Positions 18,792 to 29,392 of a DNA stretch of 64,000 bases are shown here, piece after piece. Origin of the DNA: M3007 sp031373665 (GTDB lineage Bacteria > Bacteroidota > Bacteroidia > Chitinophagales > Saprospiraceae); the NCBI GenBank assembly GCA_031373665.1, contig JANMMZ010000085.1:1-64000 (forward strand), written 5' to 3'. The notes beneath the pieces are model-generated. The model was not told the DNA's origin. It made no database searches and saw only the letters and a list, made by a program, of their open reading frames with translations. The first letter of the stretch is position 1. Each line of letters begins with the position of its first letter. The translations under genes and the position numbers were made by a program.

Positions 18792-21227
18792 TTATTCGCT
18801 GCGCAGGCTCTCAACAGGATTCGCCAATGCTGCTTTCACACTCTGAAAACCCACCGTCAAAAACGCAATCAGCATGGCTGCTAAACCCGCAGTTACGAAC
18901 ATCCACCATTGAATATCAATGCGATACGCGAAATCGGCGAGCCATTTATTCATAAAGTAGTAGGCAATGGGCGAAGCGATGACAATGGCGATGACGACGA
19001 GTTTTAGGAAGTCTTTGGCTAACAAGCCCGTGATACCCGCTACCGAGGCACCGAGCACTTTTCGGATGCCGATTTCTTTGGTGCGTCTTTCGGCGGTGAA
19101 AGCAGCCAAGCCAAACAAGCCCAGACAGGCCACAAAAATGGCGATGCCAGCGGCAAGCAATGCCAACACGCCTGTGCGCCTGTCGCTCCGGTACATCTGA
19201 TCGAACTGCTCGTTCATGAACTCGTAATCGAAGGGCAGTCCCGGCCCGTTTTTTTGCCAAATAGCCTGGATTTCTGCCAACGTGCCTTGCACATCGCCGT
19301 TTTGAAGGCGAAAACTGATGTTACCCGAGTAATTGCTTTGAATCAGCACCAACGGCTCCACTTTGTTGCGGAGGTTTTCAAAATTGAAATCTTCCACCAC
19401 GCCAATGATTTTCCAATCGGTGAGGCCCTTTGATGCGCCGTCGGACACATCCACTGTGTACAAATTTTGATCAATGGGATTGGCAAAACCGAGCATTTTG
19501 GCCGCCGATTGGTTGATAATGACGGCATTGGAATCCGCCGGGGAGCCTTCCCTGAAATTGCGGCCAGCCGCCATTCGGATGCCGAGGGTTGGGATGTAGC
19601 CAGCGTCCACTTTCCAGTCGTTTAAGGAAATTGCGTTCTCAGCACTGGTATTTCTGTCCTTGAAAAAGCCGTTGTTGTTGCCATTGCCATTGGTCGGCAA
19701 ATAACCGGTGACTGTGCAGTGTGTGACTTTTGGCAATTGTAATATTTCGTTTTTGAGGATTTGGGCTTTATCGCCCAAAGATTGGGTGCCGTTGAGGATC
19801 AAAACTTGTTCGCGATCGTAGCCGAGGTCTTTGTGCTGTATGAAATCCAATTGTCTATACACGACCAAAACGCCCACAATAAGGAGTATGGAGGTCGAAA
19901 ACTGGAAGGTGACGAGGCCATTGCGCAATAGCTTGCCGCCCGCCCCGCTCGTTAATTGCCCCTTGAGCACGCGCACCGGACTAAAGGCCGACAGGAAGAA
20001 TGCCGGATAAAGACCCGACAAAAGACCCGTCAAAATCGTGAAGCCGATCAAAATGGCTATCAACCAAGGGCGTTGGATAAAATCGAAGGCGATGTGTTTT
20101 TCTGTCAAATTATTGAATGCGGGTAACAAAGTCGCTGTCGCCAGCACCGCAATACTCATGGCAAGGCTGCTCACCAATAGTGATTCGGACAAAAACTGGC
20201 TTACCAATTGGTTTTTTTGCGAACCCAATGCCTTCCGAACGCCTACCTCCCGTGCCCGCATCGAGGAGCGGGCTGTGCTTAGGTTCATAAAATTAACCAC
20301 AGCCAGTACCAAAACAAATAAAGCAATAGCCGAAAACACCCATACCAATTCGATACTCCCAGGGGGACGCAAAGCCCCCGATTGTGCGCCTGCATACAGG
20401 TGGATGTCGGTCAGAGGTAGCAACTTGAACTCGTAGCGGGTGCCAGCCTTCAGCATGTCATCCCAAGAAGTATTAAGTATTTGTTGGGCCTGTCCGCCGA
20501 TGTGTTTTCGGACGATTTTGGGCAGTTCCGGGGCAAAAGCAACAGCATCCGCGCCTTTTTGGAACAAAATATAGGTGTGAAAATTGCTACTTAACCATGC
20601 ATCCTCTGCACTCTCGGCAAGCGTGGACATGCTCATCAAAAAATCGAATTGAAAATGACTATTTTCCGGCATGTCGCGCACGACTCCGCTGATTTCGTAC
20701 TGGTCTTCCTTACTGTTCAAGGAAAGTGACTGACCAAGTGCATCGCCTTTTGGGAAATATTTGTTGGCAATCGTCTCGCTGATGACCAGGGTGTACGGTC
20801 GTACCAAAGCCGTTTTCGGGTCGCCTGCCACCAAGGGCAGGCTGAATACCCGAAACAAAGTGCTGTCCGCTAAAATCGCCTGGTTTTCTTCAAACAATTG
20901 GTCGCCCTTCCAGACGGGCAAATGTCCAAAATTGCGCAAACGGCAGGTTGTTTCCACCTGCGGATATTCTCGCGCCAGCAAAGGGCCGAGCGGCGCCGGA
21001 GCCTCAATGACGTTGGACTCGGCACCCCCAAAATTGATCTCGGAATCAATCCGGTAAATGCGGTTTGCATGGACATTGAAGCGGTCGAAACTTAGTTCGT
21101 CCAGCACCCACAACGCGATGAGTAAGCAACAAGTGAGGCCTAACGCCAAGCCGAGAATGTTGATGGCCGCAAAACCACGCTGTTTGCGGAGATTGCGCCA
21201 GGCGAGTTTGAAATAGTTAGTTAGCAT
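18792..21227 (-). CDS. FtsX/MacB-like ABC transporter permease
   Basis: 811 residues starting MLTNYFKLAWRNLRKQRG. First FtsX motif AREVGVRKALGSQKNQLVSQFLSES; second ERRTKEIGIRKVLGASVAGITGLLAKDFLKL; end NPVESLRSE with TAA. The last ~200 bp and the following hairpin are almost identical to the 3' end of the permease at 21354-23777, while the rest is clearly diverged, which points to gene conversion. Downstream it carries the longest type of hairpin-tail array. Confidence 0.9.
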   Translation of the reverse strand: MLTNYFKLAWRNLRKQRGFAAINILGLALGLTCCLLIALWVLDELSFDRFNVHANRIYRIDSEINFGGAESNVIEAPAPLGPLLAREYPQVETTCRLRNFGHLPVWKGDQLFEENQAILADSTLFRVFSLPLVAGDPKTALVRPYTLVISETIANKYFPKGDALGQSLSLNSKEDQYEISGVVRDMPENSHFQFDFLMSMSTLAESAEDAWLSSNFHTYILFQKGADAVAFAPELPKIVRKHIGGQAQQILNTSWDDMLKAGTRYEFKLLPLTDIHLYAGAQSGALRPPGSIELVWVFSAIALFVLVLAVVNFMNLSTARSSMRAREVGVRKALGSQKNQLVSQFLSESLLVSSLAMSIAVLATATLLPAFNNLTEKHIAFDFIQRPWLIAILIGFTILTGLLSGLYPAFFLSAFSPVRVLKGQLTSGAGGKLLRNGLVTFQFSTSILLIVGVLVVYRQLDFIQHKDLGYDREQVLILNGTQSLGDKAQILKNEILQLPKVTHCTVTGYLPTNGNGNNNGFFKDRNTSAENAISLNDWKVDAGYIPTLGIRMAAGRNFREGSPADSNAVIINQSAAKMLGFANPIDQNLYTVDVSDGASKGLTDWKIIGVVEDFNFENLRNKVEPLVLIQSNYSGNISFRLQNGDVQGTLAEIQAIWQKNGPGLPFDYEFMNEQFDQMYRSDRRTGVLALLAAGIAIFVACLGLFGLAAFTAERRTKEIGIRKVLGASVAGITGLLAKDFLKLVVIAIVIASPIAYYFMNKWLADFAYRIDIQWWMFVTAGLAAMLIAFLTVGFQSVKAALANPVESLRSE

Positions 21228-21302
21228 TTTTTTATATTTTACTGAAAATCAATTTTTTGTGTGTTATTGATCTTGTTTTTTGAAAAAATAGCATTGCTGA
21301 CC

Positions 21303-21345
21303 CTACTCACTCCGCAGCGACTTCATCCCGAAAAAAAATCGGGAT
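21303..21345 (-). repeat. Permease tail copy plus 21-nt hairpin
   Basis: After the stop at 21354 come the hairpin 21325-21345 (loop A7) and a tail copy at 21303-21323 reading MKSLRSE with TAG. The spacing between the two stops is 51 bp, as in the other modules of this kind. Confidence 0.85.
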
Positions 21346-21353
21346 TTCGTGCC

Positions 21354-23777
21354 TTATTCGCTGCGCAGGCTCTCAACAGGATTCGCCAATGCTGCTTTCA
21401 CACTCTGAAAACCCACCGTCAAAAACGCAATCAGCATGGCCGCCGCACCCGCAGTTACGAACATCCACCATTGAATATCAATCCGATACGCGAAATCGGC
21501 GAGCCATTTATTCATAAAGTAGTAGGCAATGGGCGAAGCGATGACAATAGCGATCACAACCAATTTCAAAAAGTCTTTGGTTAGCAAGCCCGTGATGCCT
21601 GCTACCGAAGCACCAAGTACTTTTCGGATACCCATTTCCTTTACTTTTGATTCGATTGTGAATGATACCAACCCAAACAAGCCCAAGCAAGCAATAAATA
21701 TGGCCCACAAGGACGCTGCCGCAAACAACCAAGAGTATTGCTGTTCACTGAGGTATGCTTTTTGAAAATTATCGTCGGCAAAAAAGTATTCAAATGGATT
21801 TCCACTAAAATACTGCCCATATATTTTTTCTAAGGCAGCGATTTTTGCTGGTAAATCGTTGGCCGTAAGCCTTACGGTAAAGTAGGCACTGTTGTTTTGC
21901 GGGTAATACAAGATCGGCTCGATCGGTTTTTGTAAACTTGTATGATGGTAATCTTTCACCACGCCCACAATGTCTAGGTACCGCTCGTCCCATTTTATTT
22001 TTGTCGTAAGGGCCTCTTCCGCTGTTAATCCCAGCGAAGCGAGGGCCTTTTCATTGACCAAAATTTTGCTATTGTCATTCCATTCTATATTGCATTCGGC
22101 ACCAGTGAAATTGCGCCCTGTACGCAAGGGCAATCCATATACATCTAAGAATCGCTCGCCGATGATGGCAAAATTGTACGATTTTTCCTCGTCATTGGGC
22201 TTAGATTTTGGAGAGGTAAACCCAGCGGTAGCAAAATTATAACCCTCACTTGGCACACTACCCGTCGCACAATAATCCTGTACAAAATTCTGGGTAGCGA
22301 TGGCGTTCCCAAACCCTGTTTTTCTAAACTTGTAGGTGCTGTCACGGCCTATTTCAGGCCCTCTGATCACCAGCAATTGCTCGGTATTGATGCCCAACTC
22401 TTTGTTTTGCATGTATTTTAATTGGCTATATATAACCACCGTAAATAAGATCAATACCGTGGAAATGCCAAATTGTGCCACCACCAATGTTTGGCGTAAC
22501 CGCAGTCCACTGACGGATTTGGTCAGTTTGCCTCTTAGGGTTTCTATAGGATTGTAGCGTGCAATAGCATTGGCTGTAAAAGCACCAGATAAAAGAGAGC
22601 CTAAGAACAACGCACCCAAACCATAAAGCCAGACACGGGTTTGGAATAGTGCGGATAGGTCAAGGGTTTTGCCGATGACAAGGTTGAAAAGCGGTTGCAA
22701 TGCGACAATTAATATAACTGCCAAGGTTAGGGCCAATAAGTTAACGACCAGTGTTTCGCTCAGAAACTGGGCAATCAACGTGCCTTTACTTGCACCGATG
22801 GCCTTTCGAACGCCCACCTCTTTGGCTCTGCGGAGGGCATTGGCAGTGCTTAAATTGACGTAGTTAAACCAAGCAATGAGCAGGATCAAGAATCCAATAC
22901 CAGCCAGCATGTAAACGTACCGAACATTGCCAGTGTGGAACAAGTTATCGGTGAAATTATTAGCCAAATGTGTTTCCCCAAATGCTTGAAGTCGGAAAGA
23001 CACCGCATCTTTTTCAGGTTGAAGGTTGCGACGTAGGGCTGTCAATTTTTGCTCCAATGCTACCGGATCAGAATGCTGATCGAGGAGGAAAAACATATTG
23101 GTGAATTGAGAATCTAGGTTATCCAACCTAGCCCAACCGTTTTCGTTCAGATTGGCTTCATTTTTCAAGGTTTCCAAGGAAAAAACCATGTCAAAACGGA
23201 TATCTGAATTTTCACCCATGTCTTCAAAAACACCTCCCACGATGTAGCGATGGTTTCCAAATTGATTATATAAGGTCAAGGATTTTTCCAAAGGATTTTC
23301 TTGCCCAAAATACTTTTTAGCGTATGATTTTGAAATAAAAACCACATCAGGCTGTTTTAATGCGGCAGCGTCTCCTTGGATCACTGGGAAACTGAAGAAC
23401 TCAAAGAAATTGCCTTCTCCATAGCAGACATTCTTCTCCCGATAAGATAGGTTTTTTGCCTCGTTTTTGACAATCCCTTGGCCAATCCCTTCCCCAAATC
23501 GGCAAAATGCCTTGATTTCAGGGAAATTCTCCGTTGATTTTGTTGCCCAACCAGGTTCTACCTCCGGCCATGATTTTCCGTCTGAACTTTGGCACAAAAC
23601 ACGGTACATCTGGGGTAGTTTTGTATGAAACCGATTGACACTTTGCTCCAAACTAACGTATTGTAGGATCAAAGCAAAGGCAGTAATGCCCAAAGCCAAT
23701 CCAGCAATGTTGAGCGCACTATACATACGGCGGCTGCTTAGGCTGCGCCATGCCATTTTGAAATGATTGTATATCAT
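21354..23777 (-). CDS. FtsX/MacB-like ABC transporter permease
   Basis: 807 residues starting MIYNHFKMAWRSLSSRR. First FtsX motif AKEVGVRKAIGASKGTLIAQFLSET; second SKVKEMGIRKVLGASVAGITGLLTKDFLKL; end NPVESLRSE. Its start follows the stop of the upstream permease by only 4 bp, the tightest spacing in the array, which indicates translational coupling and one transcript. The periplasmic region has its own character (FHTKLPQMYRVLCQ), so ligand or partner may differ. Confidence 0.9.
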   Translation of the reverse strand: MIYNHFKMAWRSLSSRRMYSALNIAGLALGITAFALILQYVSLEQSVNRFHTKLPQMYRVLCQSSDGKSWPEVEPGWATKSTENFPEIKAFCRFGEGIGQGIVKNEAKNLSYREKNVCYGEGNFFEFFSFPVIQGDAAALKQPDVVFISKSYAKKYFGQENPLEKSLTLYNQFGNHRYIVGGVFEDMGENSDIRFDMVFSLETLKNEANLNENGWARLDNLDSQFTNMFFLLDQHSDPVALEQKLTALRRNLQPEKDAVSFRLQAFGETHLANNFTDNLFHTGNVRYVYMLAGIGFLILLIAWFNYVNLSTANALRRAKEVGVRKAIGASKGTLIAQFLSETLVVNLLALTLAVILIVALQPLFNLVIGKTLDLSALFQTRVWLYGLGALFLGSLLSGAFTANAIARYNPIETLRGKLTKSVSGLRLRQTLVVAQFGISTVLILFTVVIYSQLKYMQNKELGINTEQLLVIRGPEIGRDSTYKFRKTGFGNAIATQNFVQDYCATGSVPSEGYNFATAGFTSPKSKPNDEEKSYNFAIIGERFLDVYGLPLRTGRNFTGAECNIEWNDNSKILVNEKALASLGLTAEEALTTKIKWDERYLDIVGVVKDYHHTSLQKPIEPILYYPQNNSAYFTVRLTANDLPAKIAALEKIYGQYFSGNPFEYFFADDNFQKAYLSEQQYSWLFAAASLWAIFIACLGLFGLVSFTIESKVKEMGIRKVLGASVAGITGLLTKDFLKLVVIAIVIASPIAYYFMNKWLADFAYRIDIQWWMFVTAGAAAMLIAFLTVGFQSVKAALANPVESLRSE

Positions 23778-23781
23778 AACT

Positions 23782-26217
23782 TTATTCAGATTTTAAAGAT
23801 TTGGCTGGATTGGCTAGTGCGGCCTTCATGGCCTGTCCACCAACTGTTACCAGTGCGATGATCATTGCTGCCGCGCCTGCTGCTGCAAACATCCACCAAG
23901 CAATGTCAATGCGGTAGGTGAAATCAGAGAGCCATTTTTGCATGGCCCACCACGCCAAAGGCGTAGCCAATGTTAAGGCGATCAAAGCCAACTTCAAGAA
24001 ATCGAGGGTCAAAAGCCCCGTAATACTCGCTATAGATGCGCCCAGCACTTTTCGAATCCCAATTTCTTTGGTCTTGGCCTCCACCACAAATACCGTCAGG
24101 CCGATCAGCCCCAATGCATTGATGAGTAGGGCCAATAAGGCTACCAGTTTGAAAATAGAAAAGACGCGCCTTTCTTCCTGATAAAGGCTGACAAGAAATT
24201 CATCTAAGAAAGAAGCAGTGAACAAGTCGGCGGGGAAAATAGTTTTCCAAGCCGATTCTATTTTTGAGAGCGTTGCGGTATTGGCCGCCGCAGGGTCGAG
24301 GCGAATACCCAAGGAGTTTTTGAAATTGTGGAGGGGTAATATCGCCACCGATTGAAGCGGGCTGCGCAACGATTGGGTATGGAAATCGCGCACAACGCCT
24401 ACGATGGTCGCTACAATTCCGTTGGCTCCAGTTTTTACCGGATTGCCTATGGCGAGTGCAGTGGTCGTATAACCGAGGTTTTTTACAGCGGTTTCATTCA
24501 GTACACATACGTATTTACGTGCATCTTTGGCTACTGATTCCGCTGCTTGTGCCATATCGGCATCGGTCAAAAAACGACCATCCACCAGTTCTAAACCGTA
24601 GGTTTCGAGGTATTGTGGATCGGCAACTTTCATGGCTACTTCCAATTTCTGTTGTTCGTATAGTTCTGGGCGATTGAATCTGGTTGTAAATCCAGACCGA
24701 GAAGTGGGCGCCCCAATGCAATAAGTAGTGGTCTGTACACCCGAAATACGGGCTACTTCAGAGCGAAACGCAGAGATTTGTTCAGGTTTTGCCTCTGGTA
24801 AACGGAGATTCACCACACCTTCTTTATTAAATCCAAGTGGTTTGGAGCGGATGAATTGCATTTGCATGGCCGCCACGATCACCGCTACTATAAACACTTG
24901 TGCCACCATGAATTGGAAAGCCACCAAACTCCGACGTAGGATCAGAGAATTGCCCATGCCTTTAGTGGAAAGTTTTCCGCGAAAGGCTTCTACCGGACTA
25001 AAACCCGCTAATACAAAGGCTGGGTAGAATCCTGCTGCCAACGTAGTGAGCAAACAAAGCGCAGCCATGAATCCCAGCATTTGGGGTGACAACCAATCCG
25101 ATACAATGTGTTTGTCCAAAAAATTATTAAGGACAGGGAGTATTAAATGGGCTGCAATAGCCGAAAAAGCGGCAGCACCTGCCACCAATACAAAGGTTTC
25201 AAACCAGAAACGCAGTGCTAACTGAGCCCTACTTGCACCGAGGGTTTTGCGTACGCCTACTTCGCGGGCTTTGCGCTGGGCAATGGCCGTAGCCAAGTTT
25301 ACGTAGTTGACCACCGCAATCAGCAACAAGAATAAGGTAATGGCTCCAATCCAATAAAACTGCTCAAAATCGGCGGTATAAGTGGCATTGCCATCGGCAT
25401 AATCCAAGTTGGTATGAATATCAGCCAGTGGTTGAAGGGTATAAGTGTATTTGCTGGGATCCTCTTTGTCTTTGCGAGTATTGGCTAGGTTCGTGATTCG
25501 CTCGCCGATTTGGGCAGCATCCATCTTGGCGCCTGTTTTTACATACAAAAATTGTCCACTCATAAACCACCCCCAACTAGCATCAGGATTGGGTGTTCGA
25601 GAAGCCGCCGATATAAGCATATTGAATGGCAAATGTGAATTGGCTGGTGCATCGGCCATGATACCCACTACTTCAAACTCCTTTACCAGACAATCCTCCA
25701 ATTCGAGGATGATTTGCTTGCCGATAGGGTCTTCTTTTAGAAAATACTTGGCAGCCGTGGTTTCGGTCAGCATCACCACATTGGGCTGGGTAAGTGCCGT
25801 ACGCGCATTTCCTTTTTTAGTTTCAAAATGAAATAAATCAAAAAACGCGGTATCCACAAAAACCAAGTCTTTTTCCGTGAAAAATTGGGTGGCTGATAGC
25901 CGCACCAATGCTTGATCAGAGTAAATAACTTCGGCAAATTGGCCATTTTCTCCCAATTCTGCCTTTGCAACCGAAGGCATTATCGTAGCCCCTTGGGCAA
26001 ATTTGTCTATTTCTCCATTGGGGCTATCCATCCGTGTTACAACTCGAAAAATCCGCTCGCCATCAGGGTGAAAATCATCAAAACTACGCTCATGAAAAAC
26101 CATAAGCCCAATCAGTAAACTGATGGTGAGTGCTACAGATAAGCCTACAAAATTGAGTGCAGCGAAGCCTTTTTGACGGCTCAGGCTGCGGAATGTATTT
26201 TTTAGTAACTCTTTCAT
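23782..26217 (-). CDS. FtsX/MacB-like ABC transporter permease
   Basis: 811 residues from the ATG at 26217 (MKELLKNTFRSLSRQK); a GTG six codons earlier would overlap the upstream stop. First FtsX motif AREVGVRKTLGASRAQLALRFWFET; second KTKEIGIRKVLGASIASITGLLTLDFLKL. The last membrane part is WWAMQKWLSDFTYRI and the terminus is NPAKSLKSE, one of the few departures from KSLRSE in the array. It follows a small outer-membrane-type gene in what looks like the same operon. Confidence 0.9.
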   Translation of the reverse strand: MKELLKNTFRSLSRQKGFAALNFVGLSVALTISLLIGLMVFHERSFDDFHPDGERIFRVVTRMDSPNGEIDKFAQGATIMPSVAKAELGENGQFAEVIYSDQALVRLSATQFFTEKDLVFVDTAFFDLFHFETKKGNARTALTQPNVVMLTETTAAKYFLKEDPIGKQIILELEDCLVKEFEVVGIMADAPANSHLPFNMLISAASRTPNPDASWGWFMSGQFLYVKTGAKMDAAQIGERITNLANTRKDKEDPSKYTYTLQPLADIHTNLDYADGNATYTADFEQFYWIGAITLFLLLIAVVNYVNLATAIAQRKAREVGVRKTLGASRAQLALRFWFETFVLVAGAAAFSAIAAHLILPVLNNFLDKHIVSDWLSPQMLGFMAALCLLTTLAAGFYPAFVLAGFSPVEAFRGKLSTKGMGNSLILRRSLVAFQFMVAQVFIVAVIVAAMQMQFIRSKPLGFNKEGVVNLRLPEAKPEQISAFRSEVARISGVQTTTYCIGAPTSRSGFTTRFNRPELYEQQKLEVAMKVADPQYLETYGLELVDGRFLTDADMAQAAESVAKDARKYVCVLNETAVKNLGYTTTALAIGNPVKTGANGIVATIVGVVRDFHTQSLRSPLQSVAILPLHNFKNSLGIRLDPAAANTATLSKIESAWKTIFPADLFTASFLDEFLVSLYQEERRVFSIFKLVALLALLINALGLIGLTVFVVEAKTKEIGIRKVLGASIASITGLLTLDFLKLALIALTLATPLAWWAMQKWLSDFTYRIDIAWWMFAAAGAAAMIIALVTVGGQAMKAALANPAKSLKSE

Positions 26218-26231
26218 GTTTGTTGTTTTTA

Positions 26232-26858
26232 TCACTTGTTATCTTGTTGTTTATTGTTCAAGGCTGGGTCTGACCATCCAAATTTTAAGGTAAGCATACC
26301 AAATGCTCCTGACAATTTTTGATTGTTTAAATCGGCCAACTGGACATCGGTCACGGCACGGTACCCGCCTTCTAAGGACAGGTGAAACCATCGGTATAAA
26401 TTCAACTCAATGCCAACACTAGGGCTGGCAATGAATAACCTGTCTTTGCCAATGTCATTCATTTTGACGCGACCAATGCCCAAATCTAGCTCAATAATGG
26501 GGTGTACTACTCGGTGCGCAGCCAGCATATAACCCAATTGGAGCGAATGCCACCGCAGTTTGATATTTTGCACTTTTTGTTCAAACCGATAAGGCACATC
26601 ATTGGATACCCAATTGAAATTATACCCCGCGATGAACTTGCGTTCATACTCGCCTATAAAAGTAAAACTTGAAATCCGCGCCTCTTGATCCGCAATATTT
26701 CCTGCCTGCAACCGGTATCCACCCCAACCGCCACTACTTTTCAATTTTCGGGTACCGAACAGTGTTTTTTCACTTTGGGCAGAACAAACGCCTGCGTACA
26801 AAAACATCATTAAAAATAAGGTTGCCGAATGTCGGGCAAAAGTTTGAATTAATCGCAT
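26232..26858 (-). CDS. Putative outer-membrane beta-barrel-like protein
   Basis: 208 residues with a signal peptide (MRLIQTFARHSATLFLMMFLYAGVCSAQ). The mature part alternates polar and aromatic residues in a beta-strand manner (GGYRLQAGNI, SFTFIGEYERKFIAGYNFNW, LGIGRVKMND, HLSLEGGYRAVTDVQ, MLTLKFGW), typical of small Bacteroidota outer-membrane barrels. No family is recognised with certainty. It sits between two permeases and its stop lies 14 bp before the next start, so coexpression with the permease at 23782-26217 is likely. It might be an outer-membrane partner, but that is inference. Confidence 0.7.
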   Translation of the reverse strand: MRLIQTFARHSATLFLMMFLYAGVCSAQSEKTLFGTRKLKSSGGWGGYRLQAGNIADQEARISSFTFIGEYERKFIAGYNFNWVSNDVPYRFEQKVQNIKLRWHSLQLGYMLAAHRVVHPIIELDLGIGRVKMNDIGKDRLFIASPSVGIELNLYRWFHLSLEGGYRAVTDVQLADLNNQKLSGAFGMLTLKFGWSDPALNNKQQDNK

Positions 26859-26894
26859 ATTATTATTTATTTTTATTATAAAATATCTTTTTTG

Positions 26895-29303
26895 TTACTC
26901 TGAGCGAAGCGACCTGATTGGATTATCCACCGCTGCTTTATAGGTCACAACGCCGACAATCACAGCCGTCAGAACAAACGTAAGAATACCGATAATAAGC
27001 ATCATGAAATATTGAATGTCAACTTGATATGCAAAATTACTTAGCCAAGTATTTGTAACGTACAGAGCAATTGGTATGCTTATAATCATGGCAATACTCA
27101 CCATATAAATGTATTCTTTTGTTAAAATCTGGATAATAGAAAAAGGCGATGCGCCGAGAACTTTGCGGATGCCTATTTCTTTGATGCGTGCCACCGTCAA
27201 AAATAGCGTGATGCCAATGATGCCTAAAGAAGCCAAAAAGACAGCAATGATGTTGAAGTAGAGCAAAAGATGCGCTGTACGCTGGTCTTGAGTATATAAT
27301 TTTGCTAAATTTTCGTCCAAAAATTCTATATCCAACGGCGTGGTTTGATTGAGTTCCGCATGAATGGCACTGATATTTTTGACCACGTTAGCCGTATTCT
27401 TTGCATCAAATAAAACAATGCTGCGCCCGTCCATACGTACCCTTTCGGATACGGTGATAAAATAAGGCTCAATTTTATTGTGCAATGAAAACAGATTAAT
27501 GTCTTCAAATATGCCCGCTATGGTGAAAGGTACGCCAACCTGACCTGTTGCTGCATTGGTGTATTCTGGCTCGGTGATGATGGTTGTGCCAATCAATTTA
27601 TCGGCGGAAACGCCCTTGGTTTTTGCCAACTTTTCAGCCGCCGTCCGATTGATGAGCGTTGTGGCAGTAGTCGTGGGCGCGTTTAAAGTTGTTTTTAAAT
27701 CATAGGCTTTTACGCCTTCATAATCGAGATATAATTGGTTGGCATCGTCGAAAACGACATCTATTCCTTCCATTTTGTACGTCATTTGGTTAAACGGTTC
27801 GATACCAAAAGTTGAACCGTTCCCAACCGCTTTTATTTCGGGAATTTGACGCAATTTTTCTTGAAAAACAGCTTGGCTTTCTTCGGTTGTGTAGGCGTAT
27901 AAAATCCCGTTTTTTCGGAATCCAATATTTTTATTATCAATAAAATTGATTTGCTGATGGATAAAATAAGAAATCGAAGTAATGGAAATGAGTATGACAA
28001 ATTGACTGGCAACCAAGTATCGTCGAATTGGAAAACGTTGAAAATTATTGCTTTTTAAGCCTTCTTTAAACAGCGTAACCGTATCTTTTTTTGATAAATA
28101 GAAAGCAGGGAAAAGGCTCGCCAACGTACCAACCGATACGGCCAACACAAAGAGCAACAGAAACGTTTGTGGATTAGCCAAAACGTTTGCGCTGATGTCG
28201 GTTGCCATAAATGTATTGAAAAAAGGCATTAATACGTGTATCAGTACCGCCGTTATGGGCAAAGCAATCAAGGATAGCAAGACACTTTCGACAATAAATT
28301 GAGCCGTAATGCCCGAACTTTTAGCCCCAATAACTTTTCTAATGCCAATGGTTTTACTTTGTTTTGATTTAATTGCAAGCGTTAAATTGGCATAATTGAA
28401 TAAAGTAATGAGCGTGATAAACAAAGCAAAAAAACCGATGAGCGTGATGTACAGACTATTACCGGTCGGTTTTAGTTCATATAACACATTTTCTCTGAAA
28501 TGAATATTGGCGATCGGTTGTAAAGAATGTTTTTTATACAAAACATCTTTGGCAACTTTTGGATTGAACGCTGCGAAAGCAATATTCAATTGATTTTCAA
28601 CGGTTTGTACATCACTGACTTTATCTTTTTGTACGTACACATGACAGCCCCAATAATTGATTGTAGGATTATTCAACGCGACACTAAAATCAAAATTGGC
28701 ATTTAGGGGAACGTCTTCAATGATGGCAGCTACCGCATAATCTTCTCCCCCAATTTTCACCAATTTATTAATCGCCGTACCGTTATTAAGTCCGTCTTTA
28801 CCGTACAATTTTTCCGCTACGGAAGCCGTCAAAAGGGCTTTTTTTGTTCCTTCGCCAAAATTTTTAAAACTGCCGTGCTTCAATGTCCACGTAAACATGG
28901 CGGTAAAAGCGGTGGGTGTATTGGTCGTCAATACATCTTTTACCTCAATTTTTTTATCGTCTGACTGAATAAACGCCACCGTTGGCGACACCACAAACTG
29001 AACCACCTCCTTGACACCCGTTGCAGATTTGAAGGCTTGGGCTTGCCGAGCCTGTTCATCAGCATTTAGTCCTGACCCTGGGAAGCCAATTATACTGTAA
29101 TCCTGAGAGCGGTACGTCCACTCAACCCGATAAATATTGTCCGAATTTTGGTGAAACTTATCGTAGCTCCATTCGAATCCGATGTAACTAATAGCCGTAT
29201 AGGCCACAAAAAGACCAATTACCAAACTGGTCAGATTTAGCAACGTAAACGTGCGGTTTCTAAGGTATCCCCGTAGGATCATCTTCAAACTGTTCGCAAT
29301 CAT
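26895..29303 (-). CDS. FtsX/MacB-like ABC transporter permease (outlier)
   Basis: 802 residues starting MIANSLKMILRGYLRNR. It is the most divergent and AT-rich member: first FtsX motif SKTIGIRKVIGAKSSGITAQFIVES, second RIKEIGIRKVLGASPFSIIQILTKEYIYM, final part LYVTNTWLSNFAYQVDIQYFMM and end NPIRSLRSE. These differences suggest a separate origin or early branching within the array. It precedes the outer-membrane-type gene by 36 bp. Confidence 0.9.
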   Translation of the reverse strand: MIANSLKMILRGYLRNRTFTLLNLTSLVIGLFVAYTAISYIGFEWSYDKFHQNSDNIYRVEWTYRSQDYSIIGFPGSGLNADEQARQAQAFKSATGVKEVVQFVVSPTVAFIQSDDKKIEVKDVLTTNTPTAFTAMFTWTLKHGSFKNFGEGTKKALLTASVAEKLYGKDGLNNGTAINKLVKIGGEDYAVAAIIEDVPLNANFDFSVALNNPTINYWGCHVYVQKDKVSDVQTVENQLNIAFAAFNPKVAKDVLYKKHSLQPIANIHFRENVLYELKPTGNSLYITLIGFFALFITLITLFNYANLTLAIKSKQSKTIGIRKVIGAKSSGITAQFIVESVLLSLIALPITAVLIHVLMPFFNTFMATDISANVLANPQTFLLLFVLAVSVGTLASLFPAFYLSKKDTVTLFKEGLKSNNFQRFPIRRYLVASQFVILISITSISYFIHQQINFIDNKNIGFRKNGILYAYTTEESQAVFQEKLRQIPEIKAVGNGSTFGIEPFNQMTYKMEGIDVVFDDANQLYLDYEGVKAYDLKTTLNAPTTTATTLINRTAAEKLAKTKGVSADKLIGTTIITEPEYTNAATGQVGVPFTIAGIFEDINLFSLHNKIEPYFITVSERVRMDGRSIVLFDAKNTANVVKNISAIHAELNQTTPLDIEFLDENLAKLYTQDQRTAHLLLYFNIIAVFLASLGIIGITLFLTVARIKEIGIRKVLGASPFSIIQILTKEYIYMVSIAMIISIPIALYVTNTWLSNFAYQVDIQYFMMLIIGILTFVLTAVIVGVVTYKAAVDNPIRSLRSE

Positions 29304-29392
29304 TATTCTATTTTATTTGTGCATCCAATACATTATAAATCAAATGCTTGTGGATAAAATTTAATCTTTTCTTACAAAATACGAAGGGGGTA

